Shown here: positions 44,030 to 53,718 of the stretch, piece by piece
Layout: each line of letters opens with the position of its first letter
Numbering within the stretch: the first letter of the stretch is position 1
Origin: Mycolicibacterium sp. P9-22
Lineage (GTDB): Bacteria > Actinomycetota > Actinomycetes > Mycobacteriales > Mycobacteriaceae
Reading direction: 5' to 3'
DNA length: 64,000 nucleotides
Assembly: GCF_008329585.1 (NCBI RefSeq)
Contig: NZ_NPKP01000010.1
Coordinates: 62,001-126,000, forward strand
Made by a program: the position numbers and the translations under genes
The notes under the pieces: generated by a model
The model's input: the letters and a program-made list of their open reading frames with translations, nothing else
Told to the model about the DNA's origin: nothing
The model's database searches: none

Positions 44030-44102
44030 CGGGCTAGCTTACCACCGCCGCGTCAACCCGTTTTCACGATTTCGCAGTTCGCCGTTCGTCGCGAGGACGT
44101 CT

Positions 44103-44561
44103 CTAGGGCGCGACCAGATACGGCGGCACGTCGATTCCGCAGCCATAAATATCGCCCACGACCGGCGGTTTGGTGGATTTGACCACGGCGTCGATCACCA
44201 CCGACGACGCCGTCGACGGCGGCACCAGGATCTCCCGGCGGCCGGTCTCGTCGCCGTTGATCGACCGGGCCCGCACGATGCACACCGCGGGTACCGACGG
44301 GTCGGAGCGGGTGACCGTGATGGTCACCGCCACGGTCTGGTCGTCGACGATCTTGTAACCGCCGAGCTCGCCCTTCACATCGCCGGTCCCGAACCGCTGG
44401 AACGCGATGAGCGCGATCACCACTCCTGCCGTCACAATCAGCAGGAACAGCCCGATCGCCACCCGGCGGCGGGTGCGGCGGGACAGCTTCTGCCGCCCGT
44501 AACGGGCGGTGGGACGCTCGATGGTCAAGGTTAAGGGTGCCCGTCGGTCAGTTGGTTCCAC
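44103..44561 (-). CDS. DUF4307 membrane protein (Rv1081c-like)
   Basis: A 152-residue protein: a basic cytoplasmic N terminus (RYGRQKLSRRTRRRVAIG), one TM helix (about 40-60, LFLLIVTAGVVIALIAF) and an extracytoplasmic beta-rich DUF4307 domain (VAVTITVTRSDPSVPAVCIV, with two Cys including GDIYGCGI). Function unknown. GTG start at 44561. It is divergent from mca over 62 bp. Confidence 0.85.
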   Translation of the reverse strand: MEPTDRRAPLTLTIERPTARYGRQKLSRRTRRRVAIGLFLLIVTAGVVIALIAFQRFGTGDVKGELGGYKIVDDQTVAVTITVTRSDPSVPAVCIVRARSINGDETGRREILVPPSTASSVVIDAVVKSTKPPVVGDIYGCGIDVPPYLVAP

Positions 44562-44623
44562 TACAGCTGGAACTATAGAGCGGTGGGCATACGCGAGAGG
44601 GACGCCTCGTTGGATCAGACACG

Positions 44624-45490
44624 ATGACTGAATTGCGCTTGATGGCGGTACACGCCCACCCAGATGACGAGTCCAGCAAGGGAGCGGCCACCACGGCCCG
44701 CTACGCGGCCGAGGGTGCCCGGGTCATGGTGGTGACCCTCACCGGCGGTGAACGTGGTGACATCCTGAACCCGGCGATGGACATCCCTGAAGTGCACGGA
44801 CGCATCCACGAGGTGCGCCGTGACGAGATGGCCAAGGCCGCCGAGATCCTGGGTGTCGAGCACCATTGGCTGGGATATGTCGACTCCGGCCTGCCCGAGG
44901 GCGACCCGTTGCCGCCGCTGCCGGAGGGCTCCTTCGCCACGGTGCCGCTGGACGGGCCGACCGAGGCGCTGGTCCGGGTGATCCGCGAGTTCCGCCCGCA
45001 TGTGCTGACCACCTACGACGAGAACGGCGGGTATCCGCACCCCGATCACATCCGGTGCCACGAGGTGTCGGTCGCCGCCTACGAGGCCGCCGCCGACCAT
45101 GTGCGCTACCCCGACGCCGGGGAACCATGGGCGGTGTCCAAGCTGTACTACAACCATGGTTTCCTGCGGCAGCGTATGCAGGTGCTCCAGGACGAGTTCG
45201 CCAAGCACGGCCAGGATGGCCCGTTCGCGAAGTGGCTGGAGAACTGGGACGCCGAGGAGGACGTGATCGAATCGCGGGTGACCACCCGGGTGGAGTGCTC
45301 GAAGTACTTCGCTCAGCGTGACGATGCCCTGCTCGCGCACGCCACCCAGATCGACCCGAAGAGTTTCTTCTTCACCACGCCCATGGAGTGGCAGCAGCGG
45401 CTCTGGCCGACCGAGGAATTCGAGCTCGCACGGTCCCGCGTGCCGGTGCAGCTGCCCGAGACCGACCTCTTCGCAGGGATCAAAACATGA
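44624..45490 (+). CDS. mca: mycothiol S-conjugate amidase
   Basis: A 288-residue zinc amidase of the MshB/LmbE family that cleaves mycothiol conjugates, releasing mercapturic acids for export (detoxification). The metal motif HAHPDDE (about residue 11) and HPDHIRCHEVSV (about 142-153) are present, with TLTGGERGDILN between. The length fits Mca. It is coupled by a 4-nt overlap to a small membrane-protein gene. Confidence 0.94.
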   Translation: MTELRLMAVHAHPDDESSKGAATTARYAAEGARVMVVTLTGGERGDILNPAMDIPEVHGRIHEVRRDEMAKAAEILGVEHHWLGYVDSGLPEGDPLPPLPEGSFATVPLDGPTEALVRVIREFRPHVLTTYDENGGYPHPDHIRCHEVSVAAYEAAADHVRYPDAGEPWAVSKLYYNHGFLRQRMQVLQDEFAKHGQDGPFAKWLENWDAEEDVIESRVTTRVECSKYFAQRDDALLAHATQIDPKSFFFTTPMEWQQRLWPTEEFELARSRVPVQLPETDLFAGIKT

Positions 45491-45727
45491 CTGACCTACT
45501 CCTGATCGCCGCCGGCCTGCTGGCAGAGGAGGGTCCGCGTCAGACCGGTCCCGACTTCGGAAAGGCCAGCCCGGTGGGTCTGCTGGTGCTGGTGCTGCTG
45601 CTGGTCGGCACCTTCGCGCTGGTGTGGTCGATGAACCGGCACCTCAAGCGGCTGCCGGAGTCGTTCGATCCGGAGCATCCCGAGCCCGATCAGGCCGTCG
45701 ACGAGGGCACGACAGGTGAGTTCAAGG

Positions 45728-45744
<17 letters not shown>
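45487..45744 (+). CDS. small single-pass membrane protein (Rv1083-like)
   Basis: An 85-residue protein with one or two hydrophobic segments (a short one at the N terminus, and the TM helix VGLLVLVLLLVGTFALVWSM at about 29-48) and an acidic, Pro-rich cytosolic tail. Conserved next to mca in mycobacteria; function unknown. It overlaps mca by 4 nt and the next gene by 17 nt, so all three are one unit. Confidence 0.83.
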
Positions 45745-47734
<1,990 letters not shown>

Positions 47735-47744
47735 CCTGCCGCTC

Positions 47745-48113
47745 ATGAGCTTCGAGCCGGATGTCTTGCAAGGTTTCGTCCAGCGCTACCTGGACACCGC
47801 CGCCACTGGCAGCGCCGATGATGTGGCAGCCCTCTACGCCGAGGACGCCACCCTGGAGGATCCGGTGGGCGGTGGCGAGGTCCACATCGGGCGTCAGGCC
47901 ATCGCCGGGTTCTACAAGAACGTCGAAGGCGTCGAGGTGAAGACCGAGCTGCTGTCGTTCCGCGCCGGCGGCAGCGAGGCGGCGTTCGTCTTCGCCATCA
48001 CCGTGGGCGGCGCGATGCGCATCGAACCCATCGAGATCATGGCATTCAACGCCGAGGGTCAGATCACCTCCATGCGGGCGTTCTGGGGCCCGGCGGACAT
48101 CACCCAGATCTGA
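47745..48113 (+). CDS. ketosteroid-isomerase-like (SnoaL) protein
   Basis: A 122-residue NTF2-fold protein similar to steroid delta-isomerase: VQRYLDTAATGSADDVAALYAED, VGGGEVHIGRQAIAGFYKN and IEPIEIMAFNAEGQITSMRAFWG. The Tyr-Asp arrangement at the N terminus (AALYAEDATLEDP) fits isomerase-type members, but substrate and activity are inference. The ATG at 47745 is 10 nt after the DUF255 gene. It is the last gene before the sugar island, on the opposite strand. Confidence 0.78.
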   Translation: MSFEPDVLQGFVQRYLDTAATGSADDVAALYAEDATLEDPVGGGEVHIGRQAIAGFYKNVEGVEVKTELLSFRAGGSEAAFVFAITVGGAMRIEPIEIMAFNAEGQITSMRAFWGPADITQI

Positions 48114-48147
48114 GTTGCGGGCCGGGTCGGGGGTAGCCCGTCGACCT

Positions 48148-49626
48148 CTACGCCCCCGCCTGTGCGGCGCAGCGCGCGGCCACCTCACGAGCGGCCCGCC
48201 TCGGACCGAGGTCCTGGAGGAGCCGCTTCGCCCGCTGGTATGCCCGTCGCAACCGTGGGCTGTCGACCAGCTCGGCGAACACCGCGCGGTTGTCCAGGAA
48301 GGCACCGGGGTTGTCGCGATCGGCCCGCGACAGTCGGCGGAGCAGATCGCCGTTGCCGTCGACCATCGGCACCGTTCCCCGGGCGTACACGTCGCACCAA
48401 GCCGCCAGGGTGAGGGCGAGGTGCTCTATCGACTGGTCTCTCGCGAGCCGATCCCGCAACACCGGCACGATGAACTTCGGGATGCGTGCCGATGAATCGA
48501 CGATTTGCCGTTCCAAGGTGTCTCGGAGCGCAGAGCTGGAGAAGCGTTCGGTCAATTGGACGATGTACTCGGTGACATCGATCCCTGGCACCGGACCGAG
48601 AGTGGGAGCGGCTTCGTGGCGCATATACGATGTGACGAACGCGGACAGGTCCGGGTCGGCCATGGCCTCGTGCACGTGGGTGTGTCCCGCGAGCACACCG
48701 AGATAGCTCATTACCTGGTGAGACGCGTTGAGCAGGCGCAGCTTCATGTGCTCGTAGGGCACGACGTCGTCGACCATCTGTACCCCGACGTCCTCGAATG
48801 GCGGACGGCCACAGGAGAACTTGTCCTCCAACACCCATTGGACGAACGACTCGGACCGCACCGGCCACTCGTCATCGATGGCGAACTCCCCGAGCACGTC
48901 GGCGACCACCGCGGGCGTCGTTGCGGGGGTGATGCGGTCGACCATGGAGCTGGGGAAGGCGACGTACTGATCGATCCAGGAGGCGAGGTCGACATCGTGA
49001 TGCCATGCGAAGGTGGTGAGTGCTTTTCGTGCGACTGAACCGTTGTGTTCGATGTTGTCACAGGACATCACCGTGAACGGGGTGATGCCGCGGTCACGGC
49101 GCAAAGCCAGTCCGGCGGTCAGGAGGCCGAACACGCTCGCCGGTGCAGTCAGGTCGTTGAGATCGCCCAGGACATCCTGGTCTCGTGGCTCGAATTCGCC
49201 GGTCTCGTCGCTGACCCCGTAGCCGGCTTCGGTGATGGTCAGCGACACGATTCGCGTTGTGGGAGAGGCCAAGACATCGATGACGGCCTGCGGATCGTCC
49301 GGGGCGAACAGGTAGTCGGTGATGGCACCGATGACCCGGGCATCGCGGCTGCCGTCCGGGGCGACGGTGACCAACGTGTAGAGGTGGTCCTGCCGGTTCA
49401 GCACGTCACGCATCCGTGCGTCGCCGGCGAGCACACCTACTCCGCATTCCGTCCAGTCGGTGTGTCCGGCTGTGAGGATCCGGTCGAGGTACATCGCCTG
49501 GTGTGCTCGGTGGAACGCCCCTACCCCGAAATGCACGATGGCACAGCCTGTGTTGCCCGTTTTGTACTGGGGGACGTTGACCGTCGGCGGTAGATCGGTC
49601 AGGGTGGTGCGTCGCAAATCGGTCAC
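48148..49626 (-). CDS. mannitol dehydrogenase family polyol dehydrogenase
   Basis: A 492-residue long-chain secondary-alcohol dehydrogenase that oxidises a polyol to the 2-keto sugar with NAD(P). The N-terminal Rossmann domain starts at IVHFGVGAFHRAHQAMYLD. The C-terminal domain carries the catalytic Lys in RIPKFIVPVLRDRL, as in Pseudomonas mannitol 2-dehydrogenase (493 residues). GGAGACC precedes the GTG at 49626. It is the last gene of the ATPase-permease-SBP-dehydrogenase operon, so it should act on the imported substrate; mannitol, arabinitol and sorbitol are all possible. Confidence 0.88.
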   Translation of the reverse strand: MTDLRRTTLTDLPPTVNVPQYKTGNTGCAIVHFGVGAFHRAHQAMYLDRILTAGHTDWTECGVGVLAGDARMRDVLNRQDHLYTLVTVAPDGSRDARVIGAITDYLFAPDDPQAVIDVLASPTTRIVSLTITEAGYGVSDETGEFEPRDQDVLGDLNDLTAPASVFGLLTAGLALRRDRGITPFTVMSCDNIEHNGSVARKALTTFAWHHDVDLASWIDQYVAFPSSMVDRITPATTPAVVADVLGEFAIDDEWPVRSESFVQWVLEDKFSCGRPPFEDVGVQMVDDVVPYEHMKLRLLNASHQVMSYLGVLAGHTHVHEAMADPDLSAFVTSYMRHEAAPTLGPVPGIDVTEYIVQLTERFSSSALRDTLERQIVDSSARIPKFIVPVLRDRLARDQSIEHLALTLAAWCDVYARGTVPMVDGNGDLLRRLSRADRDNPGAFLDNRAVFAELVDSPRLRRAYQRAKRLLQDLGPRRAAREVAARCAAQAGA

Positions 49627-49651
49627 GGCCGGTCTCCTGATGGCGGTGAAG

Positions 49652-49689
49652 CACGGTGGCGCCCCCGAGACTCAAGGAGCGCCACCGTG
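49652..49689 (-). other. intercistronic stem-loop between SBP and dehydrogenase genes
   Basis: A perfect 11-bp stem, CACGGTGGCGC (49652-49662) with GCGCCACCGTG (49679-49689), and a 16-nt loop, 20 nt after the SBP stop. No U tract follows on the minus strand. Such hairpins often stabilise the upstream SBP message or reduce read-through into the enzyme gene. Confidence 0.65.
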
Positions 49690-49708
49690 AGCAGGGTCGT
49701 GGAAGAGG

Positions 49709-50680
49709 TCAGCAGGAGGACTTGTAGATGTAGTCGGCACCCTCTCCGTCGATATTGTCGGCGGTGATCATGTGGAAGCCGGTGGAGATGTCCTTGGTGA
49801 CCGGGCGGTTGTTCAGTGCGTTGACCGCCTGCTCGATACCGTCGGTGCCGATGGTGTCGGGCTGTTGTGCGATCAGCGCTTGGACGGTGCCCTCCCGGAG
49901 CTGCTTGACCTGGGCGGGACCGGCGTCGAATCCGACGATCTTGACCTGATCCTGTTTGTTCGCCTGCCGGACGCCCGTGGCAGTGCCCTCGGCAGCGAAC
50001 GTGTTGGTCGCGAAAACGCCGACGATATCGGGGTCCTTGGACAGGGCGGCGGACACGAGTTTGGCCGCTTCGGCCGGGTCGTTGTGGCTGTACTGCACGC
50101 CGAGATAGTCGAAACTCGGGTTCTTCGCCGCGGCGTCCTTGAAGCCCTGGACGCGGGCGTCGACGGTGGAGATGCCGGGATCTGTGGAGATGACCAGGAT
50201 CTTGCCACCATTGGGATTCAGGGATTCGATCGCCTTGAACGCCTCGGCTCCTCCGCCCACGTTGTCGGACGAGATGGCCGAGACCGCGATGGACGGATCC
50301 TGGACGGTGGTGTCAACCAGGACGACCTTGATGCCCGCCTTGGCTGCGGCGGCAAGGGGAGCCTGCATTGCCGCGACATCGGTGGGGGCGATGAGAATGG
50401 CCGACGGGTGCGACGCCACGACCGAATCGACGATCGGCTTCTGCAGCGTCGGATCGAACTTGGCCGGGCCCTGGGTGTCGACGGTGATGCCGGCACTCTT
50501 TGCGGCCGCCTCGATTCCGCATTGCATGCTGATGTAGAATTCGTCTCCGCTGACGCCCTGGATGAAGGCGATCTTGCCACTGCCATTGCTGCTGCCGGAG
50601 TCCGACGAGCATCCGGCGAGCACTGCGGCGGATACCGAGGTTACGGCCAGGGCAACGACGGCGGTGCGTGATGTGATCAT
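49709..50680 (-). CDS. sugar/polyol ABC transporter substrate-binding lipoprotein
   Basis: A 323-residue periplasmic-binding protein of the ribose/galactose type (Peripla_BP_4). A lipobox LAGC with lipidated Cys24 follows the signal peptide, then a Ser/Gly linker and two lobes (IAFIQGVSGDEFYISMQCGI, SAILIAPTDVAA, VDARVQGFKDAA, VKIVGFDAGPAQV, QQPDTIGTDGIEQAV). It captures the substrate outside the membrane and delivers it to the permease encoded upstream. The ligand is unknown; polyol is inferred from the dehydrogenase in the same operon. Confidence 0.9.
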   Translation of the reverse strand: MITSRTAVVALAVTSVSAAVLAGCSSDSGSSNGSGKIAFIQGVSGDEFYISMQCGIEAAAKSAGITVDTQGPAKFDPTLQKPIVDSVVASHPSAILIAPTDVAAMQAPLAAAAKAGIKVVLVDTTVQDPSIAVSAISSDNVGGGAEAFKAIESLNPNGGKILVISTDPGISTVDARVQGFKDAAAKNPSFDYLGVQYSHNDPAEAAKLVSAALSKDPDIVGVFATNTFAAEGTATGVRQANKQDQVKIVGFDAGPAQVKQLREGTVQALIAQQPDTIGTDGIEQAVNALNNRPVTKDISTGFHMITADNIDGEGADYIYKSSC

Positions 50681-50730
50681 GGTCGGCTTTCTTTGGTGGG
50701 TGGTGGATCAGCGTTGTTGCGCGGTACCGG

Positions 50731-51828
50731 CTATGGGCCTTTCGACCACAGCTTCTTCAATGAACTCGACGATTGGCCGCGGCTGGCGGCGTCTCTGCGA
50801 CGCTGGTCGAAGTAGACGGCCACGATGAGCACGGCGCCCACCGCGACCTGCTGCCAGAACGGTTGGACTCCGATGATGACGAAACCGTTCTGCAGGACCG
50901 CTGGGATGAAGAGACCGATCACGGTGCCGAACATGGTGCCGACGCCACCGAACAGCGAGGTGCCGCCGATGACAACCGCCGCGATGACGTTGAGGTTGGT
51001 CTGCGACTGACCGGCGATGGCCGTCGTGCCGTACTGGGAGAGCGAGAGGATGCCGGCCAGGCCGGCGAGGGCGCCGGATAGTGCGTAGACCTTGACCAGA
51101 TGCAGATCGACCTTGATTCCAACGCGCCGGGCCGACTGCTCCTTTGAACCGATGGCGAAGGTGTACAGGCCGAACTTGGTGCGGTGCAGCACGATTCCGA
51201 ACACCACCACGAACACCAAAGCGATGACCGAGATCAACGGAAGGGTCGTGGACGGCAGGTTCCCGTAGCCGATCGTGTCGACCAGCACCGGGGGAACGTC
51301 GCGGATGTCGACACCCCCGGTGATGACCTGAGACAGGCCCAGCGCGCCGCCGAGCGTGCCGAGCGTGACGATCAACGGTGGCACCTTCGCCTTGCCGATC
51401 AGGAACCCGTTCAGAAGTCCCCACGCGAGGCCGCACAGCACAGCGACGACGATGCCAACCGCTGCGACTCCCCAGCCGTCCCCGCCGATGGCCCGCATGG
51501 CCTTTGCCGCAACGACACCGGAGAACACCAGCACGGATCCGACCGAGAGGTCGATACCGCTGGTGACGATGACGAACGTCATGCCGATGCCCAGGATCGC
51601 CAGGATCGACACGTTCTGGATGATCTGGCGGGCATTGCTCCACTCGGGGAAGCTGTCCGGTGCGAGGATCGAGAAGATGACGCAGATGGCGACCAGGACG
51701 AGCACGATCTGAAAGACCTGGACACGAGCCAGGTTTCGCATTGAGTCGACGAATGCGAAGGTGTTTCCAGAGGGCCGGTCACCCGGCGGTGGCGGCGCGA
51801 TGGTCGAGGTGATCGTCTGATGGCTCAC
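50731..51828 (-). CDS. ribose-type ABC transporter permease
   Basis: A 365-residue BPD_transp_2 permease with about ten hydrophobic segments. Family landmarks are LGIGMTFVIVTSGIDLSVGS, AWGLLNGFLIGKAKVPPLIV TLGT region, and VVIGGTSLFGGVGTMFGTVI. The start is GTG at 51828, overlapping the ATPase stop by 4 nt, so the two are coupled. Confidence 0.91.
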   Translation of the reverse strand: MSHQTITSTIAPPPPGDRPSGNTFAFVDSMRNLARVQVFQIVLVLVAICVIFSILAPDSFPEWSNARQIIQNVSILAILGIGMTFVIVTSGIDLSVGSVLVFSGVVAAKAMRAIGGDGWGVAAVGIVVAVLCGLAWGLLNGFLIGKAKVPPLIVTLGTLGGALGLSQVITGGVDIRDVPPVLVDTIGYGNLPSTTLPLISVIALVFVVVFGIVLHRTKFGLYTFAIGSKEQSARRVGIKVDLHLVKVYALSGALAGLAGILSLSQYGTTAIAGQSQTNLNVIAAVVIGGTSLFGGVGTMFGTVIGLFIPAVLQNGFVIIGVQPFWQQVAVGAVLIVAVYFDQRRRDAASRGQSSSSLKKLWSKGP

Positions 51829-52625
51829 GATGCCGCTCCAGCTGTTGCGCCGGTCATCGCACCGACGAGTTCCTCCATGGACGTGTTCTTGGCGTCGAGA
51901 GCGGCCACGCGCTTACCCATTCGCAGTACCTGGATGCGGTCGGCCACCTCCATCACGTGCGGCATCGAGTGGCTGATGAAGACCACCGCCACCCCGTTGT
52001 CGGCGACGCGGCGGATCGTGTCGAGCACGTTGCGGGTCTGCACGACGCCGAGGGCAGCGGTGGGCTCGTCCAGGAAGACAACACCCTTGGCCCAAGCGAC
52101 CGCGCGCGCGATGGCGATGGCCTGCTGCTGTCCCCCCGACATCGCGCCGACCGGATCGGTGAGGCTGCGTACGGTCGCACCCAGCATGTCCAGTGCCTCT
52201 TGCGATTCCCTGCGCATCGTGGGCGCGTCCATGAACCCCAATCGGCCGAGTATGCCTTTCGCCGGCTTCTCGCGGCCCAGGAACATGTTCTGGGCGGCGT
52301 TGAGGTGTGGCGCCAGCGCCAGATCCTGGAAGACCGTTTCGATGCCGAGATCAGCTGCGGCGGTGGGGCTGTCGAGATCGACCGGCGATCCGTCGAACAG
52401 GATGTCTCCCGAATCGAGAGCGAGACTGCCGGACAGCGCCTTCACCATCGTCGACTTGCCGGCACCGTTGTCGCCGATCAGGGCAACCACCTCGCCGGGG
52501 TAGATGTCGAAGTCGGCTCCGTCGAGCGCGCGAACGTTTCCGAAGCTTCTCGTCAACGCCCTCGCTTCCAGGATTGGCGTCTGCGGTGCAGTCACGCGTA
52601 CCGACCGGTCGTCTGTTCGTGTCAT
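51825..52625 (-). CDS. sugar ABC transporter ATP-binding protein (single domain)
   Basis: A 266-residue ATPase: Walker A GDNGAGKST (about residue 48), signature AMSGGQQQAIAIARA, Walker B VVFLDEPTAALG, switch His in VVFISHSM. It has one nucleotide-binding domain, unlike RbsA (two), so it resembles the FrcA type and should dimerise. The ATG at 52625 has GGGAAGG 6 nt upstream, which decides it over the ATG at 52631 that abuts the same site. It is the first gene of the import operon. Confidence 0.9.
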   Translation of the reverse strand: MTRTDDRSVRVTAPQTPILEARALTRSFGNVRALDGADFDIYPGEVVALIGDNGAGKSTMVKALSGSLALDSGDILFDGSPVDLDSPTAAADLGIETVFQDLALAPHLNAAQNMFLGREKPAKGILGRLGFMDAPTMRRESQEALDMLGATVRSLTDPVGAMSGGQQQAIAIARAVAWAKGVVFLDEPTAALGVVQTRNVLDTIRRVADNGVAVVFISHSMPHVMEVADRIQVLRMGKRVAALDAKNTSMEELVGAMTGATAGAAS

Positions 52626-52760
52626 CTTCATCCTTCCCAGAGGCTCTCGCACGCCCTGTGGGAACGAAGTGGCTGCGATGCCGTCGACCTCTCGGTCGGG
52701 TTCGATGCAGACGAGTGTGACCCACGCGACTGCGGTTTGTCACCCCTTTCCGGAAAATTC

Positions 52761-52776
52761 ATGTCATCGGTGACAT
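52761..52776. promoter_or_regulatory. palindrome near the import-operon promoter
   Basis: ATGTCATCGGTGACAT has 6-nt arms (ATGTCA / TGACAT) around TCGG. Compared with the two sites near the SDR gene, the arms read GTCA...TGAC rather than GACA...TGTC. Its centre is 126 bp (12 helical turns) from the centre of 52887-52902. It lies 136 bp upstream of the ATPase ATG. Confidence 0.5.
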
Positions 52777-52886
52777 GGAGGGAGTCTTTCAGGACGGTCG
52801 AAGATGCGTCCAGACGCTCGGCGATATGGCTACCACCAGCAACTATTGGCATTTTCTCCGCGCTGATGCGGTGGTGAGGTACCGTC

Positions 52887-52902
52887 ATGACACCGGTGTC
52901 AT
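52887..52902. promoter_or_regulatory. LacI-type operator, site 1 upstream of the SDR gene
   Basis: ATGACACCGGTGTCAT is a perfect 16-nt palindrome with the central CG typical of LacI-family sites. It sits 62 nt before the SDR ATG. The LacI gene at 53719 is the obvious candidate regulator. Confidence 0.72.
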
Positions 52903-52922
52903 CACAATCATCGATAGAGCGC

Positions 52923-52938
52923 ATGACATCGGTGTCAT
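52923..52938. promoter_or_regulatory. LacI-type operator, site 2 upstream of the SDR gene
   Basis: ATGACATCGGTGTCAT repeats site 1 with one change (C to T). Its centre is 36 bp from that of site 1, and it lies 26 nt before the SDR ATG. Confidence 0.68.
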
Positions 52939-52963
52939 CCCTAGCGAAGAGAAGGTGGAGCCC

Positions 52964-53689
52964 ATGCCTCAGTTCGACGGCCGGACGATCTTGGTAACCG
53001 GTGCGAGCGGGGGCATCGGTGGGGCGACGGTCCGAAGACTCGTCGCCGACGGGGCCGACGTCATCGCATCGGGCCAGTCCGAGGACGCCCTGGTCGAGCT
53101 CTCCAGGGAAACCGGCGCACGCCCGCTGCCCTTCGACCTGACCTCCGAGGACAGCATTCGCGAGGCTGTGAGCGGCCTTGAGCTCTACGGCGTCGTGAAC
53201 TGCGGCGGCTTCGGCGGTGAGATCGCGACCCCACAGGACACCGACGTCTCCATCTTCGACAAGGTCATGAGCATCAACGCGCGCGGCAGCCTGCTCGTCA
53301 TCAAGTACGCGGCGCCCTCGATGATCGAGGCCGGCACCGGTTCGATCGTGAACGTCTCCAGCCAGGCCAGTCTCGTTGCGCTACCGGGGCACATCTCCTA
53401 CGGATCGTCCAAGGCGGCGCTGGACAACATCACCCGGGTCGCCGCGCTGGAACTCGGTGGTCACGGCATCCGGGTCAACAGTGTCAACCCGACTGTCGTC
53501 ATGACGGAGATGTCCGCGTTCTACTGGGGACGTCCAGAGATCGAAGTACCCTTCCTGAAGCAGATGCCACTGGGGAGATGGGCCACCGAGGACGAAATCG
53601 CCGCGCCGATCGCCTTTCTGCTCAGTGACGACGCGTCGATGATCACGGGGGTCTCGCTACCGATCGACGGCGGCTACACCTGCGCATGA
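52964..53689 (+). CDS. SDR oxidoreductase, L-xylulose reductase (DCXR)-like
   Basis: A 241-residue short-chain dehydrogenase. The cofactor motif TGASGGIGG is at residue 12, the catalytic Ser in NVSSQASLVALPG, and the Tyr-Lys pair in SYGSSKAALD. The stretch IRVNSVNPTVVMTEM and the C terminus (LPIDGGYTCA) resemble dicarbonyl/L-xylulose reductases, which interconvert L-xylulose and xylitol. A second polyol dehydrogenase in the island suggests two oxidation steps or two substrates. It precedes the LacI gene by 29 nt, in an operon. Confidence 0.85.
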   Translation: MPQFDGRTILVTGASGGIGGATVRRLVADGADVIASGQSEDALVELSRETGARPLPFDLTSEDSIREAVSGLELYGVVNCGGFGGEIATPQDTDVSIFDKVMSINARGSLLVIKYAAPSMIEAGTGSIVNVSSQASLVALPGHISYGSSKAALDNITRVAALELGGHGIRVNSVNPTVVMTEMSAFYWGRPEIEVPFLKQMPLGRWATEDEIAAPIAFLLSDDASMITGVSLPIDGGYTCA

Positions 53690-53718
53690 TCGAAGTAGTC
53701 AAGGAGGGAGGTTAACGA

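Larger units (their letters stand above)
52626..52963. other. 338-bp divergent promoter region with three palindromes
   Basis: No gene fits here. It separates the import operon from the SDR gene and holds the palindromes at 52761-52776, 52887-52902 and 52923-52938. Bases 52790-52875 are otherwise unremarkable. GAAGGTGGAG at 52951-52960 is the ribosome binding site of the SDR gene. Confidence 0.6.
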
